5,312 bases of DNA, taken from the NCBI GenBank assembly GCA_003136475.1, contig PLEQ01000174.1, positions 14,122 through 19,433 on the forward strand. Reading direction: 5' to 3'. Under the pieces are notes generated by a model, which was given only the letters and a program-made list of their open reading frames with translations, did no database searches and was not told the origin of the DNA. This document shows, piece by piece, positions 1-5,276 of this stretch (position 1 is its first letter; every line of letters begins with the position of its first letter). Origin of the DNA: Deltaproteobacteria bacterium. GTDB taxonomy: Bacteria; Bdellovibrionota_B; Oligoflexia; Oligoflexales; Bog-1112. The position numbers were made by a program, and so were the translations under genes.

Positions 1-332
1 GTATTAGTATCAACCATGTGAATGGGACTATCCCGTTCGAAGTGCTGGGTCGCTTTGGTTCATCGATGGTAAAGATGTACCCCGCCAAAAGCGGAAAAGG
101 GTTGATTGCAGGTGGCGCGGTGCGTACCATCTTGGAACTCGGTGGAGTTAAAGATATCGTATGTAAGGTCCATGGATCTAAGAATGGATACAATGTTGTC
201 CGTTCGACAATGAATGGGTTGGATCAGCTCTTTTCAATAGACGACTATGCAAAAGATCGCGGAAAGGCTCCTGAAGAGATTTTCCAGAGGCGTTTGACGA
301 CGGAATCGGCAGATTCAAAAGTGAATGATTAA
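1..332 (+). CDS. rpsE: 30S ribosomal protein S5, 3' part (5' end outside window)
   Basis: S5 is a small-subunit protein near the decoding site that contributes to translational accuracy. The open frame runs in from the left edge (first whole codon at base 3) and gives about 109 residues, ending in TAA at 330-332. The GTG at 18 is an internal valine codon and not a start, because the frame stays open upstream with S5-like sequence (ISINHVNGTIPFEV). The C-terminal S5 domain is recognisable by GLIAGGAVRTILELGGVKDI, then GSKN and NVVRSTMNGL, then RGKAPEEI. By comparison with the E. coli protein (about 167 residues) the N-terminal double-stranded-RNA-binding-like domain, some 60-75 residues, is missing off the left edge. 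About 14 residues follow the EEI motif (RRLTTESADSKVND), a slightly longer hydrophilic tail than in E. coli. The next gene, rpmD, follows after 24 bases, as is usual in spc operons. Confidence 0.97.
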   Translation, partial: ISINHVNGTIPFEVLGRFGSSMVKMYPAKSGKGLIAGGAVRTILELGGVKDIVCKVHGSKNGYNVVRSTMNGLDQLFSIDDYAKDRGKAPEEIFQRRLTTESADSKVND

Positions 333-356
333 GCGAAAGAAGCCAGGGGCGGTATA

Positions 357-557
357 ATGAGTAGGATTTTAGTAACGCAGAAAAAAAGCGTGATAGCAGA
401 GAGTGCGCATACTCGGAGCATCATGCAGGCCTTAGGTTTGAAGGGAATTCGTTCAAACAAGGTTCATAAAGATAACAACTGTATCAGGGGTATGATCAAC
501 AAGGTCATTCACTTGGTTGAGTACGAGCTTGTGAAAGAAGAAAGTAAGGGCAAGTAG
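357..557 (+). CDS. rpmD: 50S ribosomal protein L30
   Basis: L30 is a small large-subunit protein. The 66-residue product has the family pattern: a first beta strand (SRILVTQKKSVI), a mid-protein LGLKGIRSNKVHKD segment, and the signature IRGMINKV at residues 43-50 before the last strand. The family is usually about 59-61 residues; the excess is a charged C-terminal tail (KEESKGK). The start is ATG 357, preceded by AGGGG at 345-349 with a 7-base spacer. The stop is TAG at 555-557, only 2 bases before rplO, so translation of the two is probably coupled. The rpsE-rpmD-rplO context supports the call. The antisense frame in this stretch has no recognisable product and is a shadow. Confidence 0.96.
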   Translation: MSRILVTQKKSVIAESAHTRSIMQALGLKGIRSNKVHKDNNCIRGMINKVIHLVEYELVKEESKGK

Positions 558-559
558 CG

Positions 560-1009
560 ATGAAAAATCTATCGAATTTATCTCCAGCGCCAGGATCCCA
601 TCGTACTCGTAAACGGTTAGGTCGGGGTATTGGTAGCGGTTTGGGCAAAACGTCTGGTAAGGGACACAAAGGGCAATTGGCCCGTAAGAGTTCCGATGTA
701 GGAGCTGGTTTTGAAGGGGGACAAACCCCACTTTATCGCCGAATTCCTAAGTTTGGGTTTACGAACAAGAGAACGAAAGTCATTTTCAATGTTCTCCATG
801 TTTCTCAGCTCAATGATTTTGCCGATGGTGAGCGAGTCACTCGCGAAACTTTGGCGAAGAAGGGACTTCTGAAATACAAAGGATGTCCTGTGAAGATTTT
901 GGGCGGGGGAGAACTCAAAAAGAAGCTGGTTGTTGAGGTTGAAAAAGTCTCTTCAGGTGCAAGAGCGACTATCGAGAAAGCGGGCGGTCAAATTCAGGGG
1001 AACGAATAG
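560..1009 (+). CDS. rplO: 50S ribosomal protein L15
   Basis: L15 is a large-subunit protein with a long glycine- and arginine-rich N-terminal extension that threads into 23S rRNA. The 149-residue product begins with LSPAPGS (residues 7-13), then the basic glycine-rich stretch at 17-39 (RKRLGRGIGSGLGKTSGKGH within it), then GFEGGQTPLYRRIPKFGF (50-67), all typical L15. The globular C-terminal half contains VKILGGGELKKKLVVEVEK. The length fits the family (about 144-150). The start is ATG 560 with TAAGGG at 545-550 as a Shine-Dalgarno site lying inside the end of rpmD. The stop TAG (1007-1009) shares its G with the GTG start of secY, so ribosomes finishing L15 can reinitiate on secY. Confidence 0.97.
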   Translation: MKNLSNLSPAPGSHRTRKRLGRGIGSGLGKTSGKGHKGQLARKSSDVGAGFEGGQTPLYRRIPKFGFTNKRTKVIFNVLHVSQLNDFADGERVTRETLAKKGLLKYKGCPVKILGGGELKKKLVVEVEKVSSGARATIEKAGGQIQGNE

Positions 1010-2334
1010 TGGCAAAGCCAATTCAGCGATTACCAGAGGGAAGACTGAATCACCTTCAGAAGAAAATTCTTTATACTCTGATTTTCTTGGCGATATACAG
1101 AATCGGGGTGCATATACCCATCGCTGGTGTTGATACTTATCGGCTGGGCGAGTTTTTTCGCACTCAGGGAGCAAATCTCTTCGGAATGTTTAATATGTTT
1201 TCCGGGGGAGCTCTTGAGCATTTTAGTATTTTTGCGCTAGGTGTGATGCCGTATATCTCAGCATCGATTATCGCTCAATTGCTGACGGTAGTTGTTCCGC
1301 ACTTAGAAATGTTGTCAAAGGAAGGCGACGCAGGCCGAAGGAAAATCACTCAATATACCCGCTACGGAACCGTCATATTGGCGTTATTTCAGGGTTACAT
1401 GATTGCGAACACCATGGAAAAGACACAGTTTGCTGGCGGGGATTTAGTTCTTGCTGGTGGTCTGGCATGGAAGTTTCTCACCATGATTTCTTTGACTGCT
1501 GGAACCGCTTTCGTGATGTGGCTCGGTGAGCAAATTACCGAAAGAGGTGTCGGTAATGGGATGTCCCTGATTATTTTTGCGGGGATAGTTGCCCATCTGC
1601 CCAAAGTTATAGGGAATACCTATTCTCAGTACAGTGCTCAGCAGCTGGATTTGTTCCGTATTTTGGCTATCGCGGCTATTTGTATAGTCGTGGTTGCTGC
1701 CGTGGTTTTTATGGAGCAAGGTGCGAGGCAGATTCCGATTCAGTATGCTAAGCGGCAGGTCGGTCGTAAAGTTTACGGTGGGCAATCTTCGCATTTGCCG
1801 ATCCGGATTAACTCTGCTGGTGTCATTCCGCCGATTTTTGCGAGTTCTTTGCTTCAGTTTCCAGTAACCGCAGCGATGATGGCACGGACAAGTCGTTTCG
1901 GCGAAATTGTTGGGACGATTTTTATACCTGGAGAATGGCTTTATAATACAGTTTATGTCGCTTTAGCTGTCTTTTTCTCCTATTTTTACACCTCGATCGT
2001 CTTCAAGGCCGATGACGTGGCAGAGAACCTGAAAAAGCACGGCGGGTTTATTCCAGGTATAAGGCCTGGGGCAAGAACTGCAGAGTACTTTCAGAAGATT
2101 CTTGGTCGCTTAACCTTAGTTGGTTCGGCTTACCTTTCTGCAATATGTGTATTACCGACGATATTAACGGGTAAATTTAACGTTCAGTTTTCATTTGGTG
2201 GGACCAGCCTTTTAATCGTGGTTGGCGTTGCTCTTGAGACCTTTCGGCAGATCGATGCGCATCGACAGTCTCTCCGTTATGAATCGTTTTTGAAGCAGAC
2301 ATCTATTAGACCTCGAGGAAGAGGGGGAATATGA
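1009..2334 (+). CDS. secY: Protein translocase channel subunit SecY
   Basis: SecY forms the pore of the SecYEG translocon in the inner membrane, through which SecA or the ribosome pushes unfolded exported and membrane proteins. The 441-residue length matches the family (E. coli 443). I read ten hydrophobic spans at approximately residues 20-38, 76-95, 118-137, 156-174, 184-203, 216-234, 270-290, 313-333, 367-386 and 397-416. The plug region follows the first span (GMFNMFSGGALEHFSIFALG, about 59-78). Cytosolic loop C5 is at about 240-262 (IQYAKRQVGRK), and loop C6 at 334-360 carries GIRPG (350-354), whose arginine is known to be important for SecA-driven translocation. The tail has the family RYES motif. 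Translation starts at GTG 1009, with AGGGG at 996-1000 and an 8-base spacer, overlapping the rplO stop by one base. The end overlaps adk by four bases (ATGA). Confidence 0.98.
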   Translation: MAKPIQRLPEGRLNHLQKKILYTLIFLAIYRIGVHIPIAGVDTYRLGEFFRTQGANLFGMFNMFSGGALEHFSIFALGVMPYISASIIAQLLTVVVPHLEMLSKEGDAGRRKITQYTRYGTVILALFQGYMIANTMEKTQFAGGDLVLAGGLAWKFLTMISLTAGTAFVMWLGEQITERGVGNGMSLIIFAGIVAHLPKVIGNTYSQYSAQQLDLFRILAIAAICIVVVAAVVFMEQGARQIPIQYAKRQVGRKVYGGQSSHLPIRINSAGVIPPIFASSLLQFPVTAAMMARTSRFGEIVGTIFIPGEWLYNTVYVALAVFFSYFYTSIVFKADDVAENLKKHGGFIPGIRPGARTAEYFQKILGRLTLVGSAYLSAICVLPTILTGKFNVQFSFGGTSLLIVVGVALETFRQIDAHRQSLRYESFLKQTSIRPRGRGGI

Positions 2335-2966
2335 TCGTCATTTTGATGGGTGCCCCTGGCGCTGGAAAAGGAACCCAAGCTGATTATTTGATGCGTGAGA
2401 ATGCTTTCTACAAAATTTCGACCGGCGACATACTTCGGCGCCAAATCGAATCAAAAACCGAACTTGGAAGAAGTGTCGAAGCGATCATGAACCAAGGTAG
2501 ATTGGTATCGGATTCCATCTTAACCGCAGTTTTGAAGCTTGAGTTGGAGAACAGCCGAGGAAAGAATATAGTCTTGGACGGATTCCCGCGGACCATAGCC
2601 CAGGCTGAGTGGCTTGCTAAGAATGAGCAGATTGCTGGTGTTCTTCATATCGATGTCGATCGTGAGGAGTTGATTCGCCGAATTGAGGGAAGGCTGGTTT
2701 GCAGCCAGTGTCAAGCCGTGTATCATGCAAGCGAAAAACCGCCGAAGCTTGCAGGTAAGTGCGATCGATGTTCTTCGGAGTTGAAGGTTCGAAGAGACGA
2801 CGAGCGGGATCGAGTCGAAGCGCGATTGGATGTTTATACAAGAGAGACTGAGCCAGTACTTGGTTTTTATAAGAAAAATGGAAAATATTTCCGGGTCGAT
2901 GGAGCTAGAAGTCAAGCTGAGGTCAGTGGGCGGATTAAGGAACTGCTGAGCCAACTTGAACGTTGA
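2331..2966 (+). CDS. adk: Adenylate kinase, long form with four-cysteine zinc LID
   Basis: Adenylate kinase catalyses ATP + AMP = 2 ADP in the cytosol. The 211 residues show the P-loop GAPGAGKGT (7-15, lysine 13), the AMP-binding segment STGDILR (30-36), the AMP-site strand LDGFPRT (82-88), and the LID domain at about 121-158. The LID holds CSQC (124-127) and CDRC (144-147), the pattern of a structural zinc site, in place of the non-metal hydrogen-bonding residues of the enteric enzyme. RRDDE (154-158) and ARLDVY (164-169) follow, carrying the expected catalytic and phosphate-binding arginines. ATG 2331 puts the P-loop at the usual distance from the N-terminus. The nearest purine-rich sites are AGGGGG (2322-2327, very close to the start) and GAGGA (2315-2319, 11-base spacer). 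The overlap with the secY TGA suggests coupled translation. Placement after secY is common outside the enterics. Confidence 0.98.
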   Translation: MIVILMGAPGAGKGTQADYLMRENAFYKISTGDILRRQIESKTELGRSVEAIMNQGRLVSDSILTAVLKLELENSRGKNIVLDGFPRTIAQAEWLAKNEQIAGVLHIDVDREELIRRIEGRLVCSQCQAVYHASEKPPKLAGKCDRCSSELKVRRDDERDRVEARLDVYTRETEPVLGFYKKNGKYFRVDGARSQAEVSGRIKELLSQLER

Positions 2967-2973
2967 CCAAAGC

Positions 2974-2982
2974 GGGAAAGGA
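2974..2982 (+). promoter_or_regulatory. Ribosome-binding site deciding the infA start
   Basis: The purine block GGGAAAGGA lies just before ATG 2986. It places the initiation codon of infA at 2986 and not at the upstream in-frame TTG at 2956, which would add ten residues, lie inside the end of adk, and match no known IF1 N-terminus. With ATG 2986 the protein begins MAKED, as IF1 normally does. Confidence 0.7.
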
Positions 2983-2985
2983 TAT

Positions 2986-3207
2986 ATGGCCAAAGAGGAT
3001 GTTATAGAGTGTGAAGGGACCGTAAAAGAACCGCTTCCAAATGCCATGTTCAAGGTGGAGTTGGACAATGGTCATGAGGTTCTGGCTCACATAAGCGGAA
3101 AAATGAGGATGCATTTTATACGTATATTGCCCGGCGATCGCGTGAAGGTGGAGCTTTCTCCTTACGATCTTAAACGGGGTCGCATAACGTATCGGGCAAA
3201 AAAGTAG
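2986..3207 (+). CDS. infA: Translation initiation factor IF1
   Basis: IF1 occupies the A site of the 30S subunit during initiation and helps IF2 and IF3 select the initiator tRNA. The 73-residue product is a single S1-type OB-fold: MAKEDVIECEGTV at the N-terminus, then LPNAMFKVELDNGHEVLAHI (17-36), HISGKMR (35-41), IRILPGDRV (45-53) and ELSPYDLKRGRI (56-67). The family length is about 72. The frame is open upstream as far as a TTG at 2956, but sequence similarity and the purine block at 2974-2982 favour ATG 2986. The gene sits 19 bases after adk and 16 before rpmJ, and ends in TAG. In many bacteria a methionine aminopeptidase gene (map) lies between adk and infA; none is present here. Confidence 0.97.
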   Translation: MAKEDVIECEGTVKEPLPNAMFKVELDNGHEVLAHISGKMRMHFIRILPGDRVKVELSPYDLKRGRITYRAKK

Positions 3208-3223
3208 AGAGGCGAGTAAAGTC

Positions 3224-3337
3224 ATGAAGGTTCGTGCAAGTGTTAAGAAAATCTGTGAGAAGTGCAAAGTAGTCAAGCGCCAAGGCGTGGTGCGGGTGAT
3301 TTGCAAAACAGCGAAGCATAAACAAAGGCAAGGGTAA
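3224..3337 (+). CDS. rpmJ: 50S ribosomal protein L36 (zinc-ribbon form)
   Basis: L36 is the smallest large-subunit protein. Reading from ATG 3224 gives 37 residues ending in TAA at 3335-3337. It begins MKVRASVKKICEKCKVVKRQ and ends VICKTAKHKQRQG, closely matching known L36. Cys11, Cys14, Cys27 and His32 form the Cys-Cys-Cys-His zinc ribbon of the zinc-binding ('C+') paralogue. Some bacteria keep a second zinc-free copy elsewhere as a zinc-saving backup; this window cannot show whether one exists. A purine-rich site AGAGG lies at 3208-3212, 11 bases from the start and directly after the infA stop. The infA-rpmJ-rpsM neighbourhood is the usual one for this gene. Confidence 0.97.
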   Translation: MKVRASVKKICEKCKVVKRQGVVRVICKTAKHKQRQG

Positions 3338-3373
3338 GATCCCTACGGGGTGTTATAGAAAAAGAGGATAACG

Positions 3374-3757
3374 ATGGCTCGAATAGCTGGTGTTGATTTA
3401 CCGCAACACAAGAAGATAGAAATCGCACTGACGAGTATTTTTGGTATCGGCAGAAAGGCTGCGAAAGGAATTGTTGCAAAAGCAGGCGTTGATCCTAATT
3501 TGAGAGCTAGCGAGCTTGACGCAAAGGCAATTAATAATTTGCGTAAAGTGATAGATAGCGAGTTCACTGTAGAAGGTGATTTACGAAGAGAAACTGCTTT
3601 TAGCATCAAGCGACTTATTGACCTAGGGAACTATCGAGGTTTGCGGCATAGGCGAGGCCTGCCCGTTCGCGGTCAGCGGACGAAGACGAACGCCAGGACG
3701 CGAAAAGGCCCTAGAAAAACGGTTGCTAACAAGAAAAAAGCTCCTACTTCCAAATAA
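3374..3757 (+). CDS. rpsM: 30S ribosomal protein S13
   Basis: S13 sits in the head of the small subunit, contacts the P-site tRNA through its basic tail and forms bridges to the large subunit. The 127-residue product starts MARIAGVDLPQHKKIEIALT, has the helix-hairpin-helix-like IFGIGRKAA (22-30), and ends in the strongly basic family tail from YRGLRHRRGLPVRGQRTKTN (87-106) through NARTRKGPRK to a lysine-rich end. The length is normal (E. coli 118, with a few extra tail residues here). ATG 3374 has GAGGA at 3364-3368 with a 5-base spacer. Only 36 bases separate it from rpmJ, leaving little room for an E. coli-like S4-binding leader pseudoknot ahead of rpsM. It is the first gene of the alpha-operon block. 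Confidence 0.98.
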   Translation: MARIAGVDLPQHKKIEIALTSIFGIGRKAAKGIVAKAGVDPNLRASELDAKAINNLRKVIDSEFTVEGDLRRETAFSIKRLIDLGNYRGLRHRRGLPVRGQRTKTNARTRKGPRKTVANKKKAPTSK

Positions 3758-3782
3758 GGTTTGATCACGAGGAAAAGATAGA

Positions 3783-4163
3783 ATGAACCGAGTCGTCAAA
3801 AAGAAGAAAAAAAGAAACGTTCCAGTCGGTGTGGCGCACGTACAATCGACTTTTAACAATACTGTTGTGACAATAACAGATATCAATGGTGAGGTTGTGT
3901 GTTGGTCATCTGCTGGCGCTAAAGGGTTTAAAGGCTCTCGAAAGAGCACGCCTTTTGCCGCCCAAATGGCCGCTGAGGATTGCTCCAAAAAGGCAATGGA
4001 AGCAGGAATGCGGACGGTGGCTGTGATGGTCAACGGTCCTGGAGCGGGTCGGGAAAGCGCCATCAGAGCACTTGGGGCTTCCGGCCTTAAAATAGCGCTG
4101 ATCAAAGACGTGACTCCAATCCCGCATAATGGATGTCGTGCTCCGAAACGTCGAAGAGTTTAG
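3783..4163 (+). CDS. rpsK: 30S ribosomal protein S11
   Basis: S11 is in the platform of the small subunit, near the mRNA exit channel and the Shine-Dalgarno helix. The 126-residue product has a lysine-rich N-terminus (five consecutive lysines, 6-10), then VAHVQSTFNNTVVTITD (17-33), the loop NGPGAGRESAIRAL (84-97), and the highly conserved C-terminus DVTPIPHNGCRAPKRRRV (109-126). The length is typical. ATG 3783 is preceded by GAGGA (3769-3773, 9-base spacer). The stop is TAG. A run of seven adenines (3807-3813) encodes part of the lysine patch but is not in the frame of a classical A-AAA-AAG slippery site. Downstream, rpsD, the usual next gene in many operons, is absent. Confidence 0.98.
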   Translation: MNRVVKKKKKRNVPVGVAHVQSTFNNTVVTITDINGEVVCWSSAGAKGFKGSRKSTPFAAQMAAEDCSKKAMEAGMRTVAVMVNGPGAGRESAIRALGASGLKIALIKDVTPIPHNGCRAPKRRRV

Positions 4164-4184
4164 AGCGAATCGGAATAGTGAGTG

Positions 4185-4190
4185 TATAAT
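4185..4190 (+). promoter_or_regulatory. Candidate internal promoter -10 box for rpoA-rplQ
   Basis: The hexamer is a perfect TATAAT about 55 bases before the rpoA start, in noncoding sequence. At the standard 16-18 base spacing I find no TTGACA-like -35 element; the sequence there is the end of rpsK and reads AGAGCG-like. It lacks a proper extended -10 TGN. If active, transcription would begin near 4197 and leave a leader of about 50 bases. A perfect -10 without a -35 can occur by chance, so this is a weak call. Confidence 0.3.
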
Positions 4191-4220
4191 CTTAAAAGAT
4201 CCCTCAAATAACTTGGATGA

Positions 4221-4236
4221 TTCCGAAAATACGGAG
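4221..4236 (+). promoter_or_regulatory. rpoA ribosome-binding site inside a possible small hairpin
   Basis: The Shine-Dalgarno site of rpoA is GGAG at 4233-4236, nine bases before ATG 4246. It can pair with the sequence just upstream: TTCCG (4221-4225) with CGGAG (4232-4236), five pairs including one G-U, around a six-base loop. This would hide the site in the mRNA. The stem is short and its stability is unproven. The site itself is supported by spacing and by the S11-to-alpha context. Confidence 0.45.
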
Positions 4237-4245
4237 AACGCGTAA

Positions 4246-5268
4246 ATGCATCGCAACTGGAAAGATTTAATAAAACCGAAAATCCTCGAGCCGGAAAGTG
4301 TTAGTGAGCGCTACGGAAAGTTTGTAGCGAAACCGCTTGAGCGGGGATACGGGATGACTCTGGGAAACTCTTTGAGGAGAGTTTTGCTATCAAGTATTAA
4401 TGGCGCTGCTATTGTTGCAATTCGTTTTGAGGGAGTTGAACACGAATTCTCGACGCTTCCCGGTATCAAGGAAGATGTTACGGATGTTATTCTCAATATA
4501 AAGCAGCTCAATCTTCGCTATTTGGGTGAGAAAGACACGATTATAAGGCTCTCTGCAAAGGGGCCGAAGATATTAACGGCTAAAGATATTGAGACCAACG
4601 GTGACGTCGAGATATTGAACCCGGATCAGGTCATTTGTACCTTGAATGAAGAAGGCAATCTTCACGCGGAGATGATCGTAAGGCACGGTAGGTCTTATGT
4701 TCCGGCGGAGAAAAATAAGCGCAAAGAGATTCCAGTCGGATTTATCGCAATCGATTCGATTTTTGCGCCGGTTCGACGTGTGGCCTATAATGTTCAAAAT
4801 GCTCGCGTTGGCCAAGATACGGACTACGATAAGCTAACATTTGAGATTTGGACGAATGGTGCTGTAAGACCTGATGATGCGGTAGCCTATGCAGCTAAAA
4901 TACTAAAAGATCAGCTTACCATTTTTATTAATTTCGATGAGACGGAAGAGGTTGAAGAAGAGAAGCCTCGCGAAGAAGCGCACCCGAAACTTAATGAGCA
5001 TTTATTTAAGACCGTAGATGAACTTGAATTGAGTGTGCGTGCAGCCAATTGTCTAGAGAACGCCAATATAAAATTTATTGGAGAGCTCGTGACAAAAAGT
5101 GAAAGTGAGATGTTAAAAACCAAGAATTTTGGACGCAAGTCGCTGAATGAGATCAAGGATATCTTGATGGAAATGGGACTGTCTCTCGGAATGAAGATCG
5201 AGGGCTTTGATCCAAGTGTACTGCGCCAAAAAGACCAGGACAAAGAGCAAGAAAACGAAAAGCCGTAG
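4246..5268 (+). CDS. rpoA: DNA-directed RNA polymerase subunit alpha
   Basis: The alpha subunit dimerises to nucleate RNA polymerase assembly and, through its C-terminal domain, contacts UP-element DNA and activators. The 340-residue product has the N-terminal assembly domain (about 1-230) with LGNSLRRVLLSS (39-50), whose second arginine corresponds to E. coli Arg45, needed for beta binding, and later NGAVRPDDAVAYAAKIL (204-220). An acidic linker follows (DETEEVEEEKPREE, 231-244), then the C-terminal domain (about 250-320) with ELSVRAANCL (261-270) and NFGRKSLNEIKDIL (294-307). Numbering coincides with E. coli here: Arg265, Asn268, Cys269, Gly296, Lys298, Ser299 and Glu302 are all present, but position 271 is Glu where E. 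coli has Lys. A hydrophilic tail, RQKDQDKEQENEKP, ends the protein. The start is firm: an in-frame TAA directly precedes ATG 4246. The stop is TAG. Confidence 0.98.
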   Translation: MHRNWKDLIKPKILEPESVSERYGKFVAKPLERGYGMTLGNSLRRVLLSSINGAAIVAIRFEGVEHEFSTLPGIKEDVTDVILNIKQLNLRYLGEKDTIIRLSAKGPKILTAKDIETNGDVEILNPDQVICTLNEEGNLHAEMIVRHGRSYVPAEKNKRKEIPVGFIAIDSIFAPVRRVAYNVQNARVGQDTDYDKLTFEIWTNGAVRPDDAVAYAAKILKDQLTIFINFDETEEVEEEKPREEAHPKLNEHLFKTVDELELSVRAANCLENANIKFIGELVTKSESEMLKTKNFGRKSLNEIKDILMEMGLSLGMKIEGFDPSVLRQKDQDKEQENEKP

Positions 5269-5276
5269 AGGAAAAT

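Larger units (their letters stand above)
4164..4245 (+). other. rpsK-rpoA intergenic region at the place often held by rpsD
   Basis: This 82-base stretch is the largest gap in the window; all others are 36 bases or less, or overlaps. It contains no S4 (rpsD) coding sequence and no recognisable remnant. It holds a TATAAT box, a short inverted repeat ATCTT/AAGAT (4189-4193 with 4196-4200), a 7-base complement TCGGAAT (4170-4176) with ATTCCGA (4220-4226), and a small hairpin over the rpoA ribosome-binding site. No terminator-like stem followed by a T run is present. A 17-codon frame from ATG 4217 overlaps rpoA but has no ribosome-binding site. The biological role of the region is my inference. 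Confidence 0.6.

Noticed and set aside
353..358. TATAAT overlapping the rpmD start codon
   Set aside because: It would place the transcription start inside rpmD, has no -35 element at proper spacing, and is explained by the spacer plus ATG.
2956..2985. Ten-residue N-terminal extension of IF1 from TTG 2956
   Set aside because: It overlaps the end of adk and IF1 proteins start at MAKED; ATG 2986 has its own purine-rich site.
2520..3068. Antisense open frame (182 codons) opposite adk and infA
   Set aside because: It is a shadow of well-identified genes, low-complexity in composition and unlike any family I recognise.
3331..3351. Small alternative stems around the rpmJ stop (AGGG/CCCT and ATCCC/GGGGT)
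   Set aside because: Stems of four or five pairs with no following T run are too weak to call a terminator or leader.
3807..3813. Run of seven adenines in rpsK as a programmed frameshift site
   Set aside because: The codon phase is AAA-AAA-AGA, not the A-AAA-AAG phase of a classical -1 site, and a -1 shift soon reaches a stop; it simply encodes lysines.
3623..4105. Long antisense open frame (160 codons) opposite rpsM and rpsK
   Set aside because: It lies opposite two certain genes, has no recognisable domain and no separate regulatory context; it reflects the codon pattern of the + strand genes.
4217..4270. Seventeen-codon frame in the rpsK-rpoA gap, overlapping the rpoA start
   Set aside because: It has no ribosome-binding site and no similarity I recognise; its second half is simply rpoA in another frame.
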